64,000 bases of DNA from Notamacropus eugenii (taxonomy: Eukaryota; Chordata; Mammalia; Diprotodontia; Macropodidae), in contig NC_092872.1 in the NCBI RefSeq assembly GCF_028372415.1, positions 280,801,206-280,865,205 on the forward strand, given 5' to 3'. The translations under genes were made by a program, and so were the position numbers. Below the pieces are notes generated by a model. The model saw only the letters and a program-made list of their open reading frames with translations. It searched no databases and was not told the origin of the DNA. This document shows positions 25,071 to 37,514 of the stretch, piece after piece (position 1 is the first letter of the stretch; every line of letters starts with the position of its first letter).

Positions 25071-26640
25071 ACCTCCTAGAGGGCTGGCTGCGATCTGTCT
25101 GAACCGCTCTAGATAGATCCTAGGCAGGTGGGGCGGGTTCCGGCGGCGTGGTCTTTGCCCCTCCCTCCCTCAGAGGCTCGGATGCCCTAACAGTGCTGCA
25201 CACACAGGGGACCCAAATCCGTGTTCGCAGATCCCCTGCCTCTAAACCCTCTCTATGGTTCCCTCCTCAGAGGTAACTGCTGCCCTAGAAGGTAGCCAGG
25301 ATTAAATTCTGAGTCTGCACGCCTGGCCCTATAGTTTATGAGCCCCCACCGGTGTGGCCACTCCAGTTACTTCAGTTCTAAAAAGGGAACGACACTCCTC
25401 ACTCTTTCACAGGGCAATGGAGACCTTGAAATTACTCACAGTTGTGACCTTGAAGGTCTCTCACAGCCCCCTCCCCATCCTGTGATTATTCAAAGTGCTT
25501 TGAGAAGAATAATTCTGGTCATCTCAATATGCCTGCCATCCTTCCAAACCAGCAAAAGGACAGGCTGCATTCTTATGGGGTCAAAAACCAAGAGGACATA
25601 GAAAACTACTGAGAAGTAGTAGCTGGGCTTCCTGTTTAAATAAAAGAATGTTGGACATAATCTAGATTCAGGAAGGTGTTGAAAGAGGAGGAAGATTTCA
25701 GGACCACTTTAATGGTAAATCTAGGAGCCAAAGGCAAGGACTTTCACAAAAGAATTTCCATGGGCCTGTTTCCCCTCTGCAAATACTAGCCATAGTATTT
25801 TGCCTCTGCAAAATGTAAGGACTTTGGATTAGGTAGTAATGTAGATTCCCCCCAGATTCCACCTTGTTATACATTCTAAAGGTCCTTTCAACTCTAACCA
25901 TCTCTGATTCTATTTTCCCACTCCATCCCACAATCCTTTTTTTAAAATTTGGACCTCTTAGTTCAGAGCTAATGAGGCAAGCCAATGGCTTAGTTCCAGT
26001 GTGAACTGAGTACTGGGGGAAAAGAATCCTTCCATTACTGTAATATTAGTATGATTACAATTATCGTCATTGAATATTTCCTTTGAAAGTCACCTTGGTA
26101 ATGAATTCCAGTTACCTCATTTGATTGATGGGGGTATAGCCCTCTATTGGAGATTTGATAGGGCTAGAGATATTTTACCCAGAGTTCTTCAAGCTGTTAG
26201 GACTTCTGACCTTGGGAGACCTTCTTTCTACTCACAAACTTCTTGTCCAAAACAGGGAAAGAGGGGAAAACTAGGCCGTTCCTCAGTGGGATCTCCTCAT
26301 GTGAGAGAGACATCTCAGCTCAAAGGACAAAGGGGGAAAGACAGAATTCAGTGAGCCAACAGAAACAAGCTGGTTCTGGGAGCTGACCCACCTGGAGCAA
26401 GCAGCTTCAGGAGTTGTGGAGACTGAGAATCCGCTTCAAAGCACCATTTTGTACCCTGCTTTCCTGGGATGCTCCATTCACTTACCCTTCCCATCACTCA
26501 TCTCTTCATTCTCCTGCAGTTGGTGGGAGGCAAAGAAGGGAGAGGTTCACTTGATGATCCCACCCTCCACCCCCACAGCCATTCCTGCCCACAAACAGAA
26601 GCCTGCTCCTCTAAGTGCTTGGGTGCCTGTGCTAGTTGTG
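25071..26640. other. Intergenic, mostly single-copy
   Basis: No gene is recognised. A MIR-like piece sits near 25790-25930. Otherwise there is no repeat or open frame of note. Confidence 0.6.
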
Positions 26641-26785
26641 TCCAGCACAGTGAACAGCTCATTGGACCTGGAGTCAGGAGGACCTGGGTTCAGATCTGAC
26701 CTCAGTCACAACATGCATTAATCAAGGTAGCCCAGTGGAGAGAGCACTGGGACTGGAGTCAGGAAGACCACAGTCTTATTTCACT
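26640..26785 (+). mobile_element. Two SINE head fragments
   Basis: TTGGACCTGGAGTCAGGAGG at 26660 and a second copy, GGACTGGAGTCAGGAAGACC at 26750, are tRNA-derived SINE heads in tandem, both cut short. Confidence 0.6.
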
Positions 26786-27390
26786 ACCTAGGCAGCGGAG
26801 AATAAAGAGCCACCCCAGTCTGATCAATGGGGCAGGTATGAGCCAGCCAAGGTGAGGCTGCCCCAGCCAGGAAGAGATTCCTGGCCAGGGCAGGCGAGTC
26901 TGGACAGTAACTGAGCAGGTAGCCAAGATCCTGGAGAATGGGGTGTTTTTAATGTCAAAACAAGCTGAAATGCCTTCAGGCTCATAAATGAGCGCCCTTT
27001 AACTCAGAGAAGAGTTTTTGTAGGCTGCAGTGAGAAACTGCTGAGAAGGAATGTTTGAGCCTTATCTTTTCTGAGTTATCAGGTCTGAACAAGAAGGGCA
27101 GGGGGAGGGGCCATATTTTATGGCTTCTAGACCAACAGTCGATTTTCAGTCTCACTCGACCTTGGCAGCAAGACCTTGACTCCCCAATTTCAGGCTTTCA
27201 ATGGGAACCAAAGCAGTCCTTGGACACATGACTTGGGTGAAGGCTGGAAACTCAAGGAAAGGCTGAAGGTCAGGCCAGCTTTTCATGTAGGTCTACTCAA
27301 AGGCTTTCATGAATGTCTGAGCCTCAGCCTTCAAGCAAAGTGACACTTTGAATCCAGGAGAAGCACAGTATTTTAAAATTTTATTTCTGG

Positions 27391-27394
<4 letters not shown>
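26786..27394. other. Intergenic, no recognised feature
   Basis: This appears single-copy, with no gene or repeat that I recognise. Confidence 0.5.
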
Positions 27395-27429
<35 letters not shown>

Positions 27430-27463
27430 CTCTCTCGCTCTCTCTCGCTCTCTCTCTCTCTCT
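27395..27463 (+). repeat. (CT)n microsatellite
   Basis: About 69 bp of CT dinucleotides interrupted by three CTCG units. Confidence 0.97.
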
Positions 27464-27589
27464 TTGTCTTCTATCTCTCTCTTCTCTTCTCCCCCCTCCC
27501 TTTTTGAAGTGAGCACTTAATAAATATCTTTTAATAAATGTTAATAAATATCTTTGAAAATGTCCCATGCCCACTAATATTGTAAGACA

Positions 27590-27905
27590 GAATTGAGAAA
27601 GACAGAGCTGCTCTCGATGACCCAAGACAATTCCAAAGGAATCATGGGGAAAGCTTGCTCTCCACCTGCAGAGAGAGTTGAGAAACTCCAAGAGCAGAAG
27701 GAAGCAGATTTGGTTTTCTCTTTATTTTCCTTGCCTTTTTCCCTTTCTTTTTTTCTTTCAGAACATGGCTAATGTGGAAATATGTTTGCATGACTTCTAT
27801 ATATAATGGGTGTCATATTTCTTGCCTTTTCAATCAGTGGGGAGAAGGGTGGAGAGAGGGAAAGAATTTGTAACCGAAAATAAAAACTGTAAATGAATTG
27901 TGCAC
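27590..27905 (+). mobile_element. L1 LINE 3' UTR fragment
   Basis: GACAATTCCAAAGGAATCAT, then AACATGGCTAATGTGGAAAT, ATATGTTTGCATGACTTCT and a short A-rich end match the L1 tail order. Confidence 0.75.
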
Positions 27906-28075
27906 ACCACTGTCTACTATTCAGACTCAATTATCCAGCTGTGGATTACCTGGGCCCACTCCTTCTACCTTGCCCTGCAGCCTAATGAGGTCATTTAGTA
28001 TAAGATGTTTCCTTAGGTTAGAAACAGGAGCTAAAACTTGATTTCAAACAATTAAGGACTTATCATTCTAGGTTA

Positions 28076-28094
28076 AAGAGAGAGAGACAGAGAG

Positions 28095-28170
<76 letters not shown>
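28076..28170 (+). repeat. (GA)n microsatellite
   Basis: About 95 bp, almost pure GA, complementary to the (CT)n tract about 0.6 kb to the left. Confidence 0.97.
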
Positions 28171-28175
<5 letters not shown>

Positions 28176-28844
28176 ATATTACCTAAGACTAGACTTGGGA
28201 ATTTCCTTGGGTCTCAGTGATCCCAACTACTCATATCCTCTCAAGTCTCTGTTATCACTCAAAAGTTCCATCCTTCTATAACATTTAGAAGAGATTCGAT
28301 GTGTCCTCAACACATTTACAGAACTCCTGAGGAGGGAGTGGGGGGTTTGGAGGGGGGAGCCCCAGACAAAAGGGCAACTGCACCTCATTCTTTTTCAGTC
28401 CCCATAATTCTTAATCCCAGGCTGCCCAAACAGAACGCACAGTCCCTCCAATCTCTGTCCCTGTCCAGCTCCTCCTGGCCACTCCCATGTCCTTAAGAGG
28501 TATTGAAGTGCATTCCTTGAGACCAGGGTGTAGGTCTTTGATGTGACTGGTTGATTGTTCACCTGAGCACAAAAGGCCATGGACAGTTCCAGTTCTCTTG
28601 GGGCTTCTGAACATAAAGTGACAGAAATGACCCAGTGGGGTATCTTTACTGAATATCCTGATTGAAGGTCCTTTCCTTCCATAGCTGAGTAAATCACCTT
28701 TTGCTCACTGTTGAATGACCTATAAGTGTCTCTTTGTGTTCCAATATCTGACCCAAATTACCAGGGGACTTATCTGAGTTAGGCTCAGCCCACATCAGAG
28801 ACTACCTTAGGAGACCATGAGCTCCCCATTCTTGCTTTTTTTAA
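28171..28844. other. Intergenic, no recognised feature
   Basis: I see no gene, repeat or structured element here. Confidence 0.5.
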
Positions 28845-28990
28845 TATTTTTTTTCCAGTTGTATGTAAAGATAATTTTTAACATTCATCTTTACAAAATT
28901 TTGAGTTGCAAATGTTTCTCCCTCCCCTCTTCCTAAAACGGTAAGCAATTTGATATATATATGATTGCACATATATAACCTATTCCTTTT
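28845..28990 (-). mobile_element. L1 LINE 3' end, antisense
   Basis: CAGTTGTATGTAAAGATAAT, ACATTCATCTTTACAAAATT and TTGAGTTGCAAATG are the reversed L1 tail. Confidence 0.75.
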
Positions 28991-29339
28991 ACCACCTGTA
29001 ATGTCCACCATAAGACTGTGTAAAATGCTATATGTGACTGTGCCCCAACAGGTAACTTGTCATCAGCTGATGCTAAGTAAACTTTATATCTTTGAACCTT
29101 ACCTTCTGATTTATTGACTCCAGTCAAATGGACCAAAGTGAGAGGTGTTACTCCCCAGGAGGCTCTTAGGACCTCTGGGTTGAGGAATTCCCTGCCTGTC
29201 CTTAGAGATCATTTATAGTTGTCTAATGTCCTCCTTTGAGGGAAGAAGCTACCGAAGAGCAGATCAGGGAAAGGACCTACCCTAGGTGCCACCAGCCAAC
29301 TGACTCTGAATCTAGCTACTCTGATGTCAAATGACACTG

Positions 29340-29590
29340 TCAGTCAATAAGCATTTATTAAACATCTACGACTTTTAATATTTGGGATAACATATGCCTG
29401 ACTCTATGCTAAGTGCTTTATAATTATTATCTCATTTTTATCTTCACAACAGTCCTGTGAGGTTGGTACTATTATTATCCCCATGTTACAGATGAGGAGA
29501 CTGAGACTCACACAGCCAGTAAGTGTCTGAGGTCAGATTTCAGCTCAAGTCTTCCTGACTGGAGGACCAATCCTTTATCCACTTCACTAC
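29340..29590 (-). mobile_element. MIR SINE, antisense
   Basis: AATAAGCATTTATTAAACAT, CTAAGTGCTTTATAATTATT, CACAACAGTCCTGTGAGG, TTACAGATGAGGAGACTGAG and CACACAGCCAGTAAGTG give a nearly full MIR core in reverse. Confidence 0.85.
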
Positions 29591-30079
29591 CCACTATCCA
29601 CTGTCTCTGGAAGAGGAGAGAGTAGGTGTATGGGAGGGATAATCCCTTACTCCACCCCACCTGCAATCCCAGGGTAACCAAGAACCAGCACAAAAGCTCT
29701 GGTTTGAGGTGGGGGACAGGAAAAGGGAGAAGAGGTCAATGGTGGGGGGCAAGGAGAGAAACTTGGCTGTTTCCCAGCTTTTCCTGGGGTTAGCACTGCC
29801 CACAGAGAGGAGCAAAGTAGGTCCAATCTCTCTCTTTAGCCTGACAGTGCTTAATACATCCTTGTCAAATTCAATTCATTTCAGTTCAACTCAATTTCAT
29901 GCACATATGTTTTAACATTTGTATGAAATAACTCAAATTATAGGGAGGATAGTTTTAGAGGCAAATCCTGTCTCAGATACTACCTGTGCTGCTATGGGCA
30001 ATTTACTTCTCTGTAGGGGGAAGAGGGGGTGTGATCAAGGCATGGTCTTGGAACTCCCTCCTGCATCTCTAGCTCTGAC

Positions 30080-30350
30080 CTCTTGATCTCTCTTGCAATA
30101 TAGCCTTGTGCCAGGCACTGTCCCAGGTGCTGGGATACAAAGACAAATGAAGTGGTCCCCACCCTCAAGGACTTGATATTCTATTAAGAAAGACAAATCT
30201 ATAAAGAAGATAAACTGGGAGGGGGCAAGAACACCTGTGCTTGGGAAATCAGGAAAGTGCTTGAGCTGAGTTTGGAAGGAAGAAAACGATTCCAAGCATG
30301 AGGAACAGCCCGGGCAAAGGTATGAAAATGGGAGATGGGACAGCATGTGA
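30080..30350 (-). mobile_element. L2 LINE 3' region, antisense
   Basis: CTTGTGCCAGGCACTGTCCC, GCTGGGATACAAAGACAAAT and CCACCCTCAAGGACTTGATA fit the reversed L2 tail and lead into TTCCAAGCATGAGGAACAGC. Confidence 0.75.
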
Positions 30351-30474
30351 CGTTTCTCAGAAATAATATAAACATTTGTTTTTGTGCAGGGATTTTTTTT
30401 TTAACAGCCTATTGCATAAGCCTAGTCACCTGCTTCCCAGAATTAATAAATAATTGATTCAGATCATATAGCAT

Positions 30475-30760
30475 TTTGAATCCTGGAAAGGGCCTTAGAA
30501 TCACCTACCTGATTCCCTCTCCCAGCCCCATTCAGCCTTATCTCATCCCTCACCCCTGCCACCATTTTACAATTGAGGAAACAGAGGCTTCCAAGAGAGG
30601 GACTTTCTCCATTACATTCATAGGGTTGGGACTAGAAGGAACTTCAGATCATCTAATCCAACCCCCAATTTTTCATAAAGAAAATGGGCCCCTTAAGTAA
30701 ATCACCCAAGGTCTGGGGGGCAGTTGCCTGGATTCCCAGTTTGGCCTTCTTTCCGTTGAA
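30475..30760 (-). mobile_element. MIR-type SINE fragments, antisense
   Basis: CATTTTACAATTGAGGAAAC and a second half-copy ending ATCATCTAATCCAACCCCC are reversed SINE motifs, diverged. Confidence 0.5.
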
Positions 30761-31139
30761 CCTTACAGTTTGCTTTTGGAAAAATAACTAAAACAGAACA
30801 GGTTTAGTTCTTAGCCTGAAATAAATAGACCAAAATCAGAAGTTCAAAAAAGTCCAGGTGCTGAGCTGGCAAATACTCTTTGAAATATTGGGAGTATACA
30901 TCTGGTGATCACAACAATGTCATAAAACCCAAGTGCCAGTTAAACATTTACCCTAATCAGCCCAGTTCTCAAGACACTCAGAGAGTTTTGCAATGATTTC
31001 TATTGATTCTCAATCAATTATCTCTCTCTAATGTTTTTGGCTCACAGAGAGGGAAAGGAATATTGTAATTCAGTAAACATTTAGCACCTTCTGTAAGTTT
31101 GCTGGTGGGCCTGTGTACAAGCAGGCACTTGGTATCTAC
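30761..31139. other. Repeat-free AT-rich stretch
   Basis: No coding potential or repeat is recognised. TTGATTCTCAATCAATTATC near 31003 is a small inverted repeat with homeodomain-like TAAT/ATTA cores. A conserved element is possible but untested. Confidence 0.35.
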
Positions 31140-31310
31140 CTGGATCTATCTTTTGCAGATTTTAAATTGTGTCTCTTTTCTTGTACAAATAACTAATACA
31201 GAAATGTTTTATATGATTGCACATGTACCACCTATATCAGATTCTCCAAAATTTAAAAATTGTTTTTAACATGTAAGTAGTAGGGAATAAAATACTGCAG
31301 TAATTTTTTA
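31140..31310 (+). mobile_element. L1 LINE 3' end
   Basis: TATATGATTGCACATGTACC, CCTATATCAGATTCTCC and TTTTTAACATGTAAGTAG match the L1 tail. Confidence 0.65.
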
Positions 31311-31444
31311 AAATTCTGTCTCTCTTTAGTGCTTTAATGCACCATTTCAAAATGGTAATTTTAAGACCAGGCGACAATTTACACACACGTCTCTTTGGAA
31401 AGACATTTTTTTCCAAATAAAAATATTTCTTAAATATGTCAATT

Positions 31445-31855
31445 ACTGAAGGGTGAGAAGGGTACAAAGATGAATGAGACTGAGTTCTGCTCTCAAGAAT
31501 TTGCAACCTGGCAAAGGATAGATATAGGTATGAAAGCTAGAATGTAGAGACATGAAAATGGAGGATCAAGGGTCAGAGAGCTGATCAGGGAGGTCAGTCT
31601 CTTCTGGCCAAGTGAGATCAAAAAAGGTGTTATGAAGAAGGTGAAATTACTTGACCTGGGCCTTGAAGGATGGACAAGTTGGGCAAAGTCTTGGTGGTGG
31701 GAAAGGGGAGAATAAAGTGGAAGGGACAGCTCAAGATCCAGTTTGGCTCATCAGAGGGGTAGTTGATGGTGTTGACCTGGAAGTGGTTCCCATTACAGAG
31801 AAGCCACAGCTGAGATCACCAAGTGAGAGGATGGAATAAGAAATTGCAACTGTCT
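31445..31855 (-). mobile_element. L2 LINE fragment, antisense
   Basis: GGGTACAAAGATGAATGAGA, TGCTCTCAAGAATTTGCAAC and ACTTGACCTGGGCCTTGAAG follow the reversed L2 3' region. Confidence 0.65.
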
Positions 31856-31859
31856 AAGG

Positions 31860-32095
31860 AGAAGCTGGGAGAAACACTGACCCTGGAATCAGAAGACTGG
31901 GTATAAATTTGGACTCAAATATTGACTAGCTATATGACTCCAGGCAAGTCCCTTTATCTCTTTGGCCCTCACCTTTCTTATCTGTATAATGGGATTAATC
32001 CTTCTCACACCCACCTTACTGGACTGTGGTGAGACTCAAATGATAAGATATGGGCGTAAAGCATTCACAAACCTTAGAGGCCGTAGAAATGCTGC
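31860..32095 (+). mobile_element. MIR SINE
   Basis: CTGGAATCAGAAGACTGGGT, TATATGACTCCAGGCAAGTC, TATCTGTATAATGGGATTAA and GTAAAGCATTCACAAACCTT follow the MIR/CORE order on the plus strand. Confidence 0.75.
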
Positions 32096-32214
32096 ATATC
32101 TGAGCAAGGTCATTCAGGTCATCTTTTACCTAGACATCCAAACAGAGATAGCTAATATGACTCAAAGTCTTACATACAATACAAGGTCATTTGGAAGGGA
32201 GGCTCCCTAGCAAT

Positions 32215-32560
32215 TGGGTAATCTGGTGAGGCTTGGGTGGTGCTTGGGCCAAGACTTGAAGGAAGAAAGAGATGCCATGAGGTATGGAGAGAGCACATTC
32301 CAGGCATGGAGGACAGCCAGACATTTCTGTTTGAGGAGAAGATGGGAGACCAGGAACGAAAAATTAAATGGGCAAAGAAATCTAGGAAACCCATTGGTAC
32401 CACAAAAGAGCATTTACCCCCTCATTTTCCAGAGCTACTAAGGGCCCTCAAATGACTTGCAGAAGACAGACCAGGTAGTAATGATGAGTAGGGATTTGAA
32501 CCCAGATCCTTTTATGCCAAATCAAGTGGTCTTTCTGGGGTGCACATGGCCTCTCTATTA
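32215..32560 (-). mobile_element. L2 then MIR fragments, antisense
   Basis: CTTGAAGGAAGAAAGAGATG and GAGAGAGCACATTCCAGGCA match reversed L2. GGATTTGAACCCAGATCCTT at 32490 is a reversed MIR 5' region. Confidence 0.55.
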
Positions 32561-33134
32561 CTCTCTAGCAATCCCAAGGTCTTTCCTCTTGGCGGGGCGG
32601 TACAGAAGAGCACTCCAGAGGAGCCCCTGTGGACATGGGCCAGCTGAGGGTAAGGTTCCCTTGACTATCTCTGAGTATGGACGTAAGTCCTCTTGTGTGC
32701 TCTGATTTGTGCAATCATCTCGATCGATGTTCCAGGCCAGGTTATTCCAGCTCTGGCAAGACAAATGAAGCCCTTCATAAGCAAGTCAAATGAACCCTGA
32801 GCAGATGTGGTGGGGGAACCCTGGGAGGGAGGGCAGAGGCCACCAGCTTTGACATCATTATGATAACCCTGAACGATTGAATCCTTCTGTCCTCAGGCAG
32901 CACGTGGCTTACGTAAAGGCACTGCTCCTGAAACACCAAATCAAATATTCCCTGAAACCCCACCAAGATCAATGTTTTCTTTAACATAACATTCTGTCAT
33001 CCCTGAGGAGGATCCGATGATGTTTGTGTAAACTTTGAGTGAAGAAGACACCACTGACCTTTTAATGAGGAAAATGGTTTGCAAGTGCCCTGACCACACT
33101 TCACAAAGACTTAAAGTGCCCAGGTCAGCACTTG
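32561..33134. other. Intergenic, no recognised feature
   Basis: This appears single-copy. I see no gene and no clear repeat. Confidence 0.5.
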
Positions 33135-33665
33135 AGGCTTACTATGTCCTTGGCACTGTGCCAAGAGCTAGGGATACAAAGACCTAACAAAGTACCTGCC
33201 TTTAAGAGGTTTACATGCTACTGGGAGAAAAACTATGCAAGCAACTAAAGACCACAAAGGATAAATAAAGTCAAAAGGAAGGTGAGGGGGTTTGGGGGAG
33301 ACAGGTGTTCAGGAAAGGCCTCCTGAAGAAGGTGGGTTTGAAGGTTAGTCTTGAGGGAAGCCAGGGAGCAGAGGTTAGGAAGCAGGGCATTCAGGCATGG
33401 GGCACTGCTATTGCAAAGGCAAGAAGTCAGGAAATGGAGGGTTGTGCATGAGGAACAGCAAGGAGGAGGGTGTTGCTAGATTGTAGAGCACATGGACAGG
33501 AGAAAAGCATAGCCCTGGAGAGGTCAGAAGGGACCCAACTGTAAAGGGCATCAGAGCCAAGCAGAGCATTTTCTATTTGATGCTGGAGGTGATAGAGAGT
33601 CACTGAACTTTACTCCCTTGGTCCGAGCTGCACATTAGGGACACTGAGCTGGAGCTGAGGATGAT
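33135..33665 (-). mobile_element. L2 LINE fragment, antisense (about 0.5 kb)
   Basis: GCTTACTATGTCCTTGGCAC, GCTAGGGATACAAAGACC, CTTTAAGAGGTTTACATG, AAAGGCCTCCTGAAGAAGG and ATTCAGGCATGGGGCACTGC are successive reversed L2 motifs. Confidence 0.75.
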
Positions 33666-33944
33666 GGGTGGGAAGGGCAGAGAAAGCTGGGAGCATCTGA
33701 GGAAGAAGGGAGAGCTTAGGAGCTTTGCTAAACTACTTGTTTTTCTCATGTCTTTTACAATTCATTATCAGAAGAAATGGCCCCTGGAGATCTCCTTCTC
33801 TGACAAAGTTATGTTATCTAACGTCATCTGGGTCCTCACTGAAGTAAGGCAGCCTGTCTACTTCTCCCAATTTGATTTCTCTCTCCCACTTTCCACAGAG
33901 ACTGTTTCAAATGTTTTCTTCCTTCTTCTAGTCTTCCAAATCTC

Positions 33945-34302
33945 TCCCTTTCTCTCCCTTCTCCCCTGAGGACCTCACCTCTTACTTTACTGAGAGAAGA
34001 GTCCATTCTCCCTCCACAAGGTCCCTCTTCCCCCTTCTCTGCATCAATATTTTCCCTAGATATTATCCTCTGCCTCTCTCTCCTTCTCTTCCTCTCTTTC
34101 TTCTTCCTTCTCTCTCTTTCTCTCTCTGACCCTCCCTTTCTTTCTCTGACACTCTCTCTGACTCTCTCGATCTCTCTCTCTCCCTCTTTCTGTCTCTCTC
34201 CCACCCTCTCTCTTTCTGGCTTTCTGTCTCTGTCTCTCTCCTCTCTGTCTCTGTCTCTGTCTCTCTCTTTCTCTCTGGGTCTCTCTCTCCTTTCTGTCAT
34301 CA
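33945..34302 (+). repeat. Polypyrimidine tract, (TCTC)/(TGTCTC)-rich
   Basis: About 360 bp, almost all C and T, with TCTCTCTG and CTGTCTCTG variants. The opposite strand shows a long Arg/Glu-rich open frame, which is an artefact of GA-rich sequence. Confidence 0.9.
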
Positions 34303-34429
34303 ACTCCAGAGGGTTTAATTAACATCTTTATATCTCTATGCAAATGATTCCCAGATGAATCTTGCCCTAGTCTCTCCTAAGTCCTAAGTTCCAGTTTGCT
34401 TCACAGACTGCTTCCTGGATATTTCAAAC

Positions 34430-35315
34430 GGGATCTTCTGTAGTTACCTCAAATTCCACCTTCCTCCTCTTCTCCCCCAAATGGTCCATCGGTCTCTTTA
34501 ACTTCCCTATTCCTGTTGAGGGTCCCCCTCTCCCAGCTTCACAACTTTGGTCTCATTCTTGCCTCCTGGCTCTCCTCCACTCTACTTCTGTAATCAATTG
34601 GAAAATCTTATTGTTTCTTTCTCCATAATATTTCTCCTTATGTCCCCTTCTCTTCTTTCCTACAGTGATCACCCTAGTCAGTCTCTTATTCCCTCTCACC
34701 TGGATATTGCCATAACCTCCTGTTGGGCCTCCCTGGCCCAAGTTCGCCCCTCTTCACTCCATTCAACTGCCAAAGTGATTTTTCTAAAGTGCAGATCTGA
34801 CTAGATCACCCCCTACTCAATAAACTCCAGTGGCTCCCTATCACCTCTAGGATCAAATATGTCTGTTTAGCTTTTTAAAATCCCCATTATAGGCCCAAAC
34901 TTATCTTCCATACGGTAGACACTAGTCTTCTTCCCACCATCCCTATGGCTCCATTTAACTGATCTTCTCTCTGATCCACACAGGATGTGCCATCTCTTAC
35001 CTTCAAACCTTTTCACAGACTGTACCCCTGCATAGAAGACAATCCCTCCTCTCCTCCACCTCTTAAAAGTCCTTGTTTCTGTCAAACCCCTGCTTAAAGG
35101 ACCCCACTAGAGGAAGGGGAATCAGTCACCCTCTCTCCACCTGCAAGCAATTTACTGCAAAAAATAAGTATTCACTTATATATGTACTTATCACCCTCAT
35201 CAACTTCTTGAGAACAGGCTTGGTTTCATTCTTTTCTTTGGCTTCCCAGGCACCCAGTAGAGAGCACAGAACATAGTTGGTGTTTAAGAAATGTTTACCA
35301 TTGTCTGAATGAGAG
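34430..35315 (+). mobile_element. L2 LINE, 3' ORF2 region and tail
   Basis: Translation shows L2 reverse-transcriptase C-terminal landmarks: SHLDIAITSCWASLAQVRPS and HSTAKVIFLKCRSD, then ITPYSINSSGSLSPL. The tail with TTCTTGAGAACAGGCTTGG and AGCACAGAACATAGTTGGTG ends near 35315. It is many times mutated. Confidence 0.85.
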
Positions 35316-35439
35316 CTTTTGAGTAAAGTTTATGCTAAAAAAAAAAAAAGAAGGGATATCAGTAAAAAATGTTGAATTAACAAAATGCGCATAAATTAAA
35401 AATAGGAAGAGATAGATAGAGTATATGAAACCAAAAGTG

Positions 35440-35625
35440 ATGAGTATAATAGAAAGACTCTTGGATTTGGAGTCAGGGGACCTAGTTCTACTGTTTGCTC
35501 CATTTGGGACCTTGGCCAAACCCCTGGACCTCAGTTTCCCCCTTGTAAAATGAGGAATTTGAAGTGTCTGGCCTTTGAGGTTGCTTCCAGCTCCAAGGCT
35601 CACCATTGGTCCTATACCAATCATT
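35440..35625 (+). mobile_element. MIR-family SINE
   Basis: CTTGGATTTGGAGTCAGGGG, GACCTTGGCCAAACCCCTGG, CCTTGTAAAATGAGGAATTT and GGTTGCTTCCAGCTCCAAGG give head, core and tail in order. Confidence 0.75.
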
Positions 35626-35929
35626 TTCCTGATCCAATCCTTAAAGTCACCTCCCAGTCACGCAAGGTTGTATAGACTTCAATTGGGATTGCTCTAAGTA
35701 AGCCCAGTCTACATAACTTTCTTACATAACTTTCCCAAAGTCTGACTTCAAGGAAATCTTGAAACAGAGGAGAACCTCCAATCTGCCCTTCCAGGGTCAG
35801 ACAGGAATCCTGAGTTGCCCACTATGATGGAAATATGTCCTTTCAGACTTCTCTGTTGCCTTTATTATCATGAGTTCTAATCTTAAAACAAATCACCAAA
35901 GTAAACAGTGGAAAGTAAAGGATGAGAAG

Positions 35930-37110
35930 GGAAGGTCTTGAATTAGGAATTTCCAAAAGAAAATATGCAACCTCTCAGTACCCTACTGGAAAGAATGTTT
36001 CAGCTCACTAATAATGAGAGAAATGCAAATGAAAACCATGCTAAGAAGCCTTCCAGAGGACCAGGATTCCAATCCTGACTCTGCCGTTCCTACCAGTATG
36101 ATCTTCAACCATGAACAAAGACAGAAAAGGCACCTTCTTTAGCTCTCTCTGTGTGCCCCATACCATGCCACGCACTGCAGATACAAGTGCGAAAAGCAAG
36201 ACAGTCCCTCTCTCATTCTAATAAGGAAAGACGACATCACTCATGGGCAATAGTGCTGGCCAGGGATGAGTGTTTTGGTTTGGGAAATCTCAGGGGTGGT
36301 TAGAAAAGGCATAAGGCAATGGATTGATATGTTCTTCTCAGGAATGGGAATATTGATTGGATTACATTTCCTAGCCTAAGAAGTAGAAACTGGGCTAATA
36401 CTGTCATGGAAGTGTGCAAGAAGAGGCCAGAGGGCATGTGTTGTGTCTGGGGGCATCTAGTTTGGGAGAACTCTCATCAATTGTGCCAAGGTCCAAGGAT
36501 GAGAGCTAGACTGCCACATCAGAGGCAGACAGTGGAGTTCAGCCACATGCTAAGAAGATGAGGAAATCCCCTCCCCTCACTGGGGCTCAGTTTCCTCACT
36601 TATAAAATGAAGGAGTTAGTCTAGATGACTCCAAATATATTCTATTATCCCTTGTGCCTATGACCTGACACTCAACAAACTAGCAAAGATAACAAAATAT
36701 AAAAAGTTAGCATCAGAAAGACGATGGGAAGACAGATGTATTGTGCCCTCTTGGTGGAGCTATGAAGCGTTACAAACAATCTGGAAAATGATTTGGAATT
36801 ATACTAAAAAAAGAAGTTACTAAATTGTGCCTAGCTTGGACCCAGAGATTCCACTCATAGGCACTCTGAAACCAAGATATTCATGGCACCATTTTTGTGG
36901 GAACACAAACCTCAGGGAATGGCCTGGCACATCATGGCGTGTGGTCAGAATGGAAGATTATTGTGTTGTAATTAACAGTGCAAGGAAAGAATTCAGAGAA
37001 ACTTGGGAGGACAAGAAGCACACCAATGTGAAGAAAAACCCACTGCCAGATCCCAGAAGTGGAAGATCTGCCCAGACTGAGCAGGAGGCAAAGGACGGAG
37101 GGTGGAACCT
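35930..37110 (+). mobile_element. Old L1 ORF2 fragment in two pieces
   Basis: 35930-36050 reads like the L1 segment SLIMREMQMKT, and 36660-37110 like LHCPLGGAMKRY and MEDYCVVINSARKEFRETWE. Between them lie MIR- and L2-like pieces (36110-36240, 36540-36670). It is much older than the L1s in OAT. Confidence 0.6.
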
Positions 37111-37514
37111 CTCATGCAATGAGGCAGATGTTGGCAGGTGTGGCCATTGAGCTGTGGTTTAAGTCAGCCTTCTCTGTTACAAGCAGGGGGGCTGTTTGGG
37201 GGTGAAGGTATCAGGAAGTTGGGGGCGTGCAGGAGGAATGTCAAGAGGCCTCAATGTAATGTTTCTTCCTTTCTTTTTCAACAAAGGGGAGATCAGGAAA
37301 GTTTTTATAGGGAAAGTGATTTTCACTGTTTGCCTAAGATGGTACAAAAGAGGAAATCACATCTTCTGATCCAAGTCAAAGACCCTGAAGACCAAGATGG
37401 CAGCATTGAAGGATCTCACACACACAGAGTTTCTTTTCTTCCCTGAGGTCTTCATATTCATCATTAATTATAGGAAGGAGGGAAAGAAGGAATACGGGAG
37501 GGAGAGAAGGAAGC

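Noticed and set aside
33836-34343. Long Arg/Glu-rich open frames on the minus strand
   Set aside because: They come only from the polypyrimidine tract and have no domain or codon signal.
36660-37110. Processed pseudogene, because of a 107-codon frame with protein-like content
   Set aside because: The frame aligns in order with the L1 ORF2 C-terminus, so it is an old LINE fragment.
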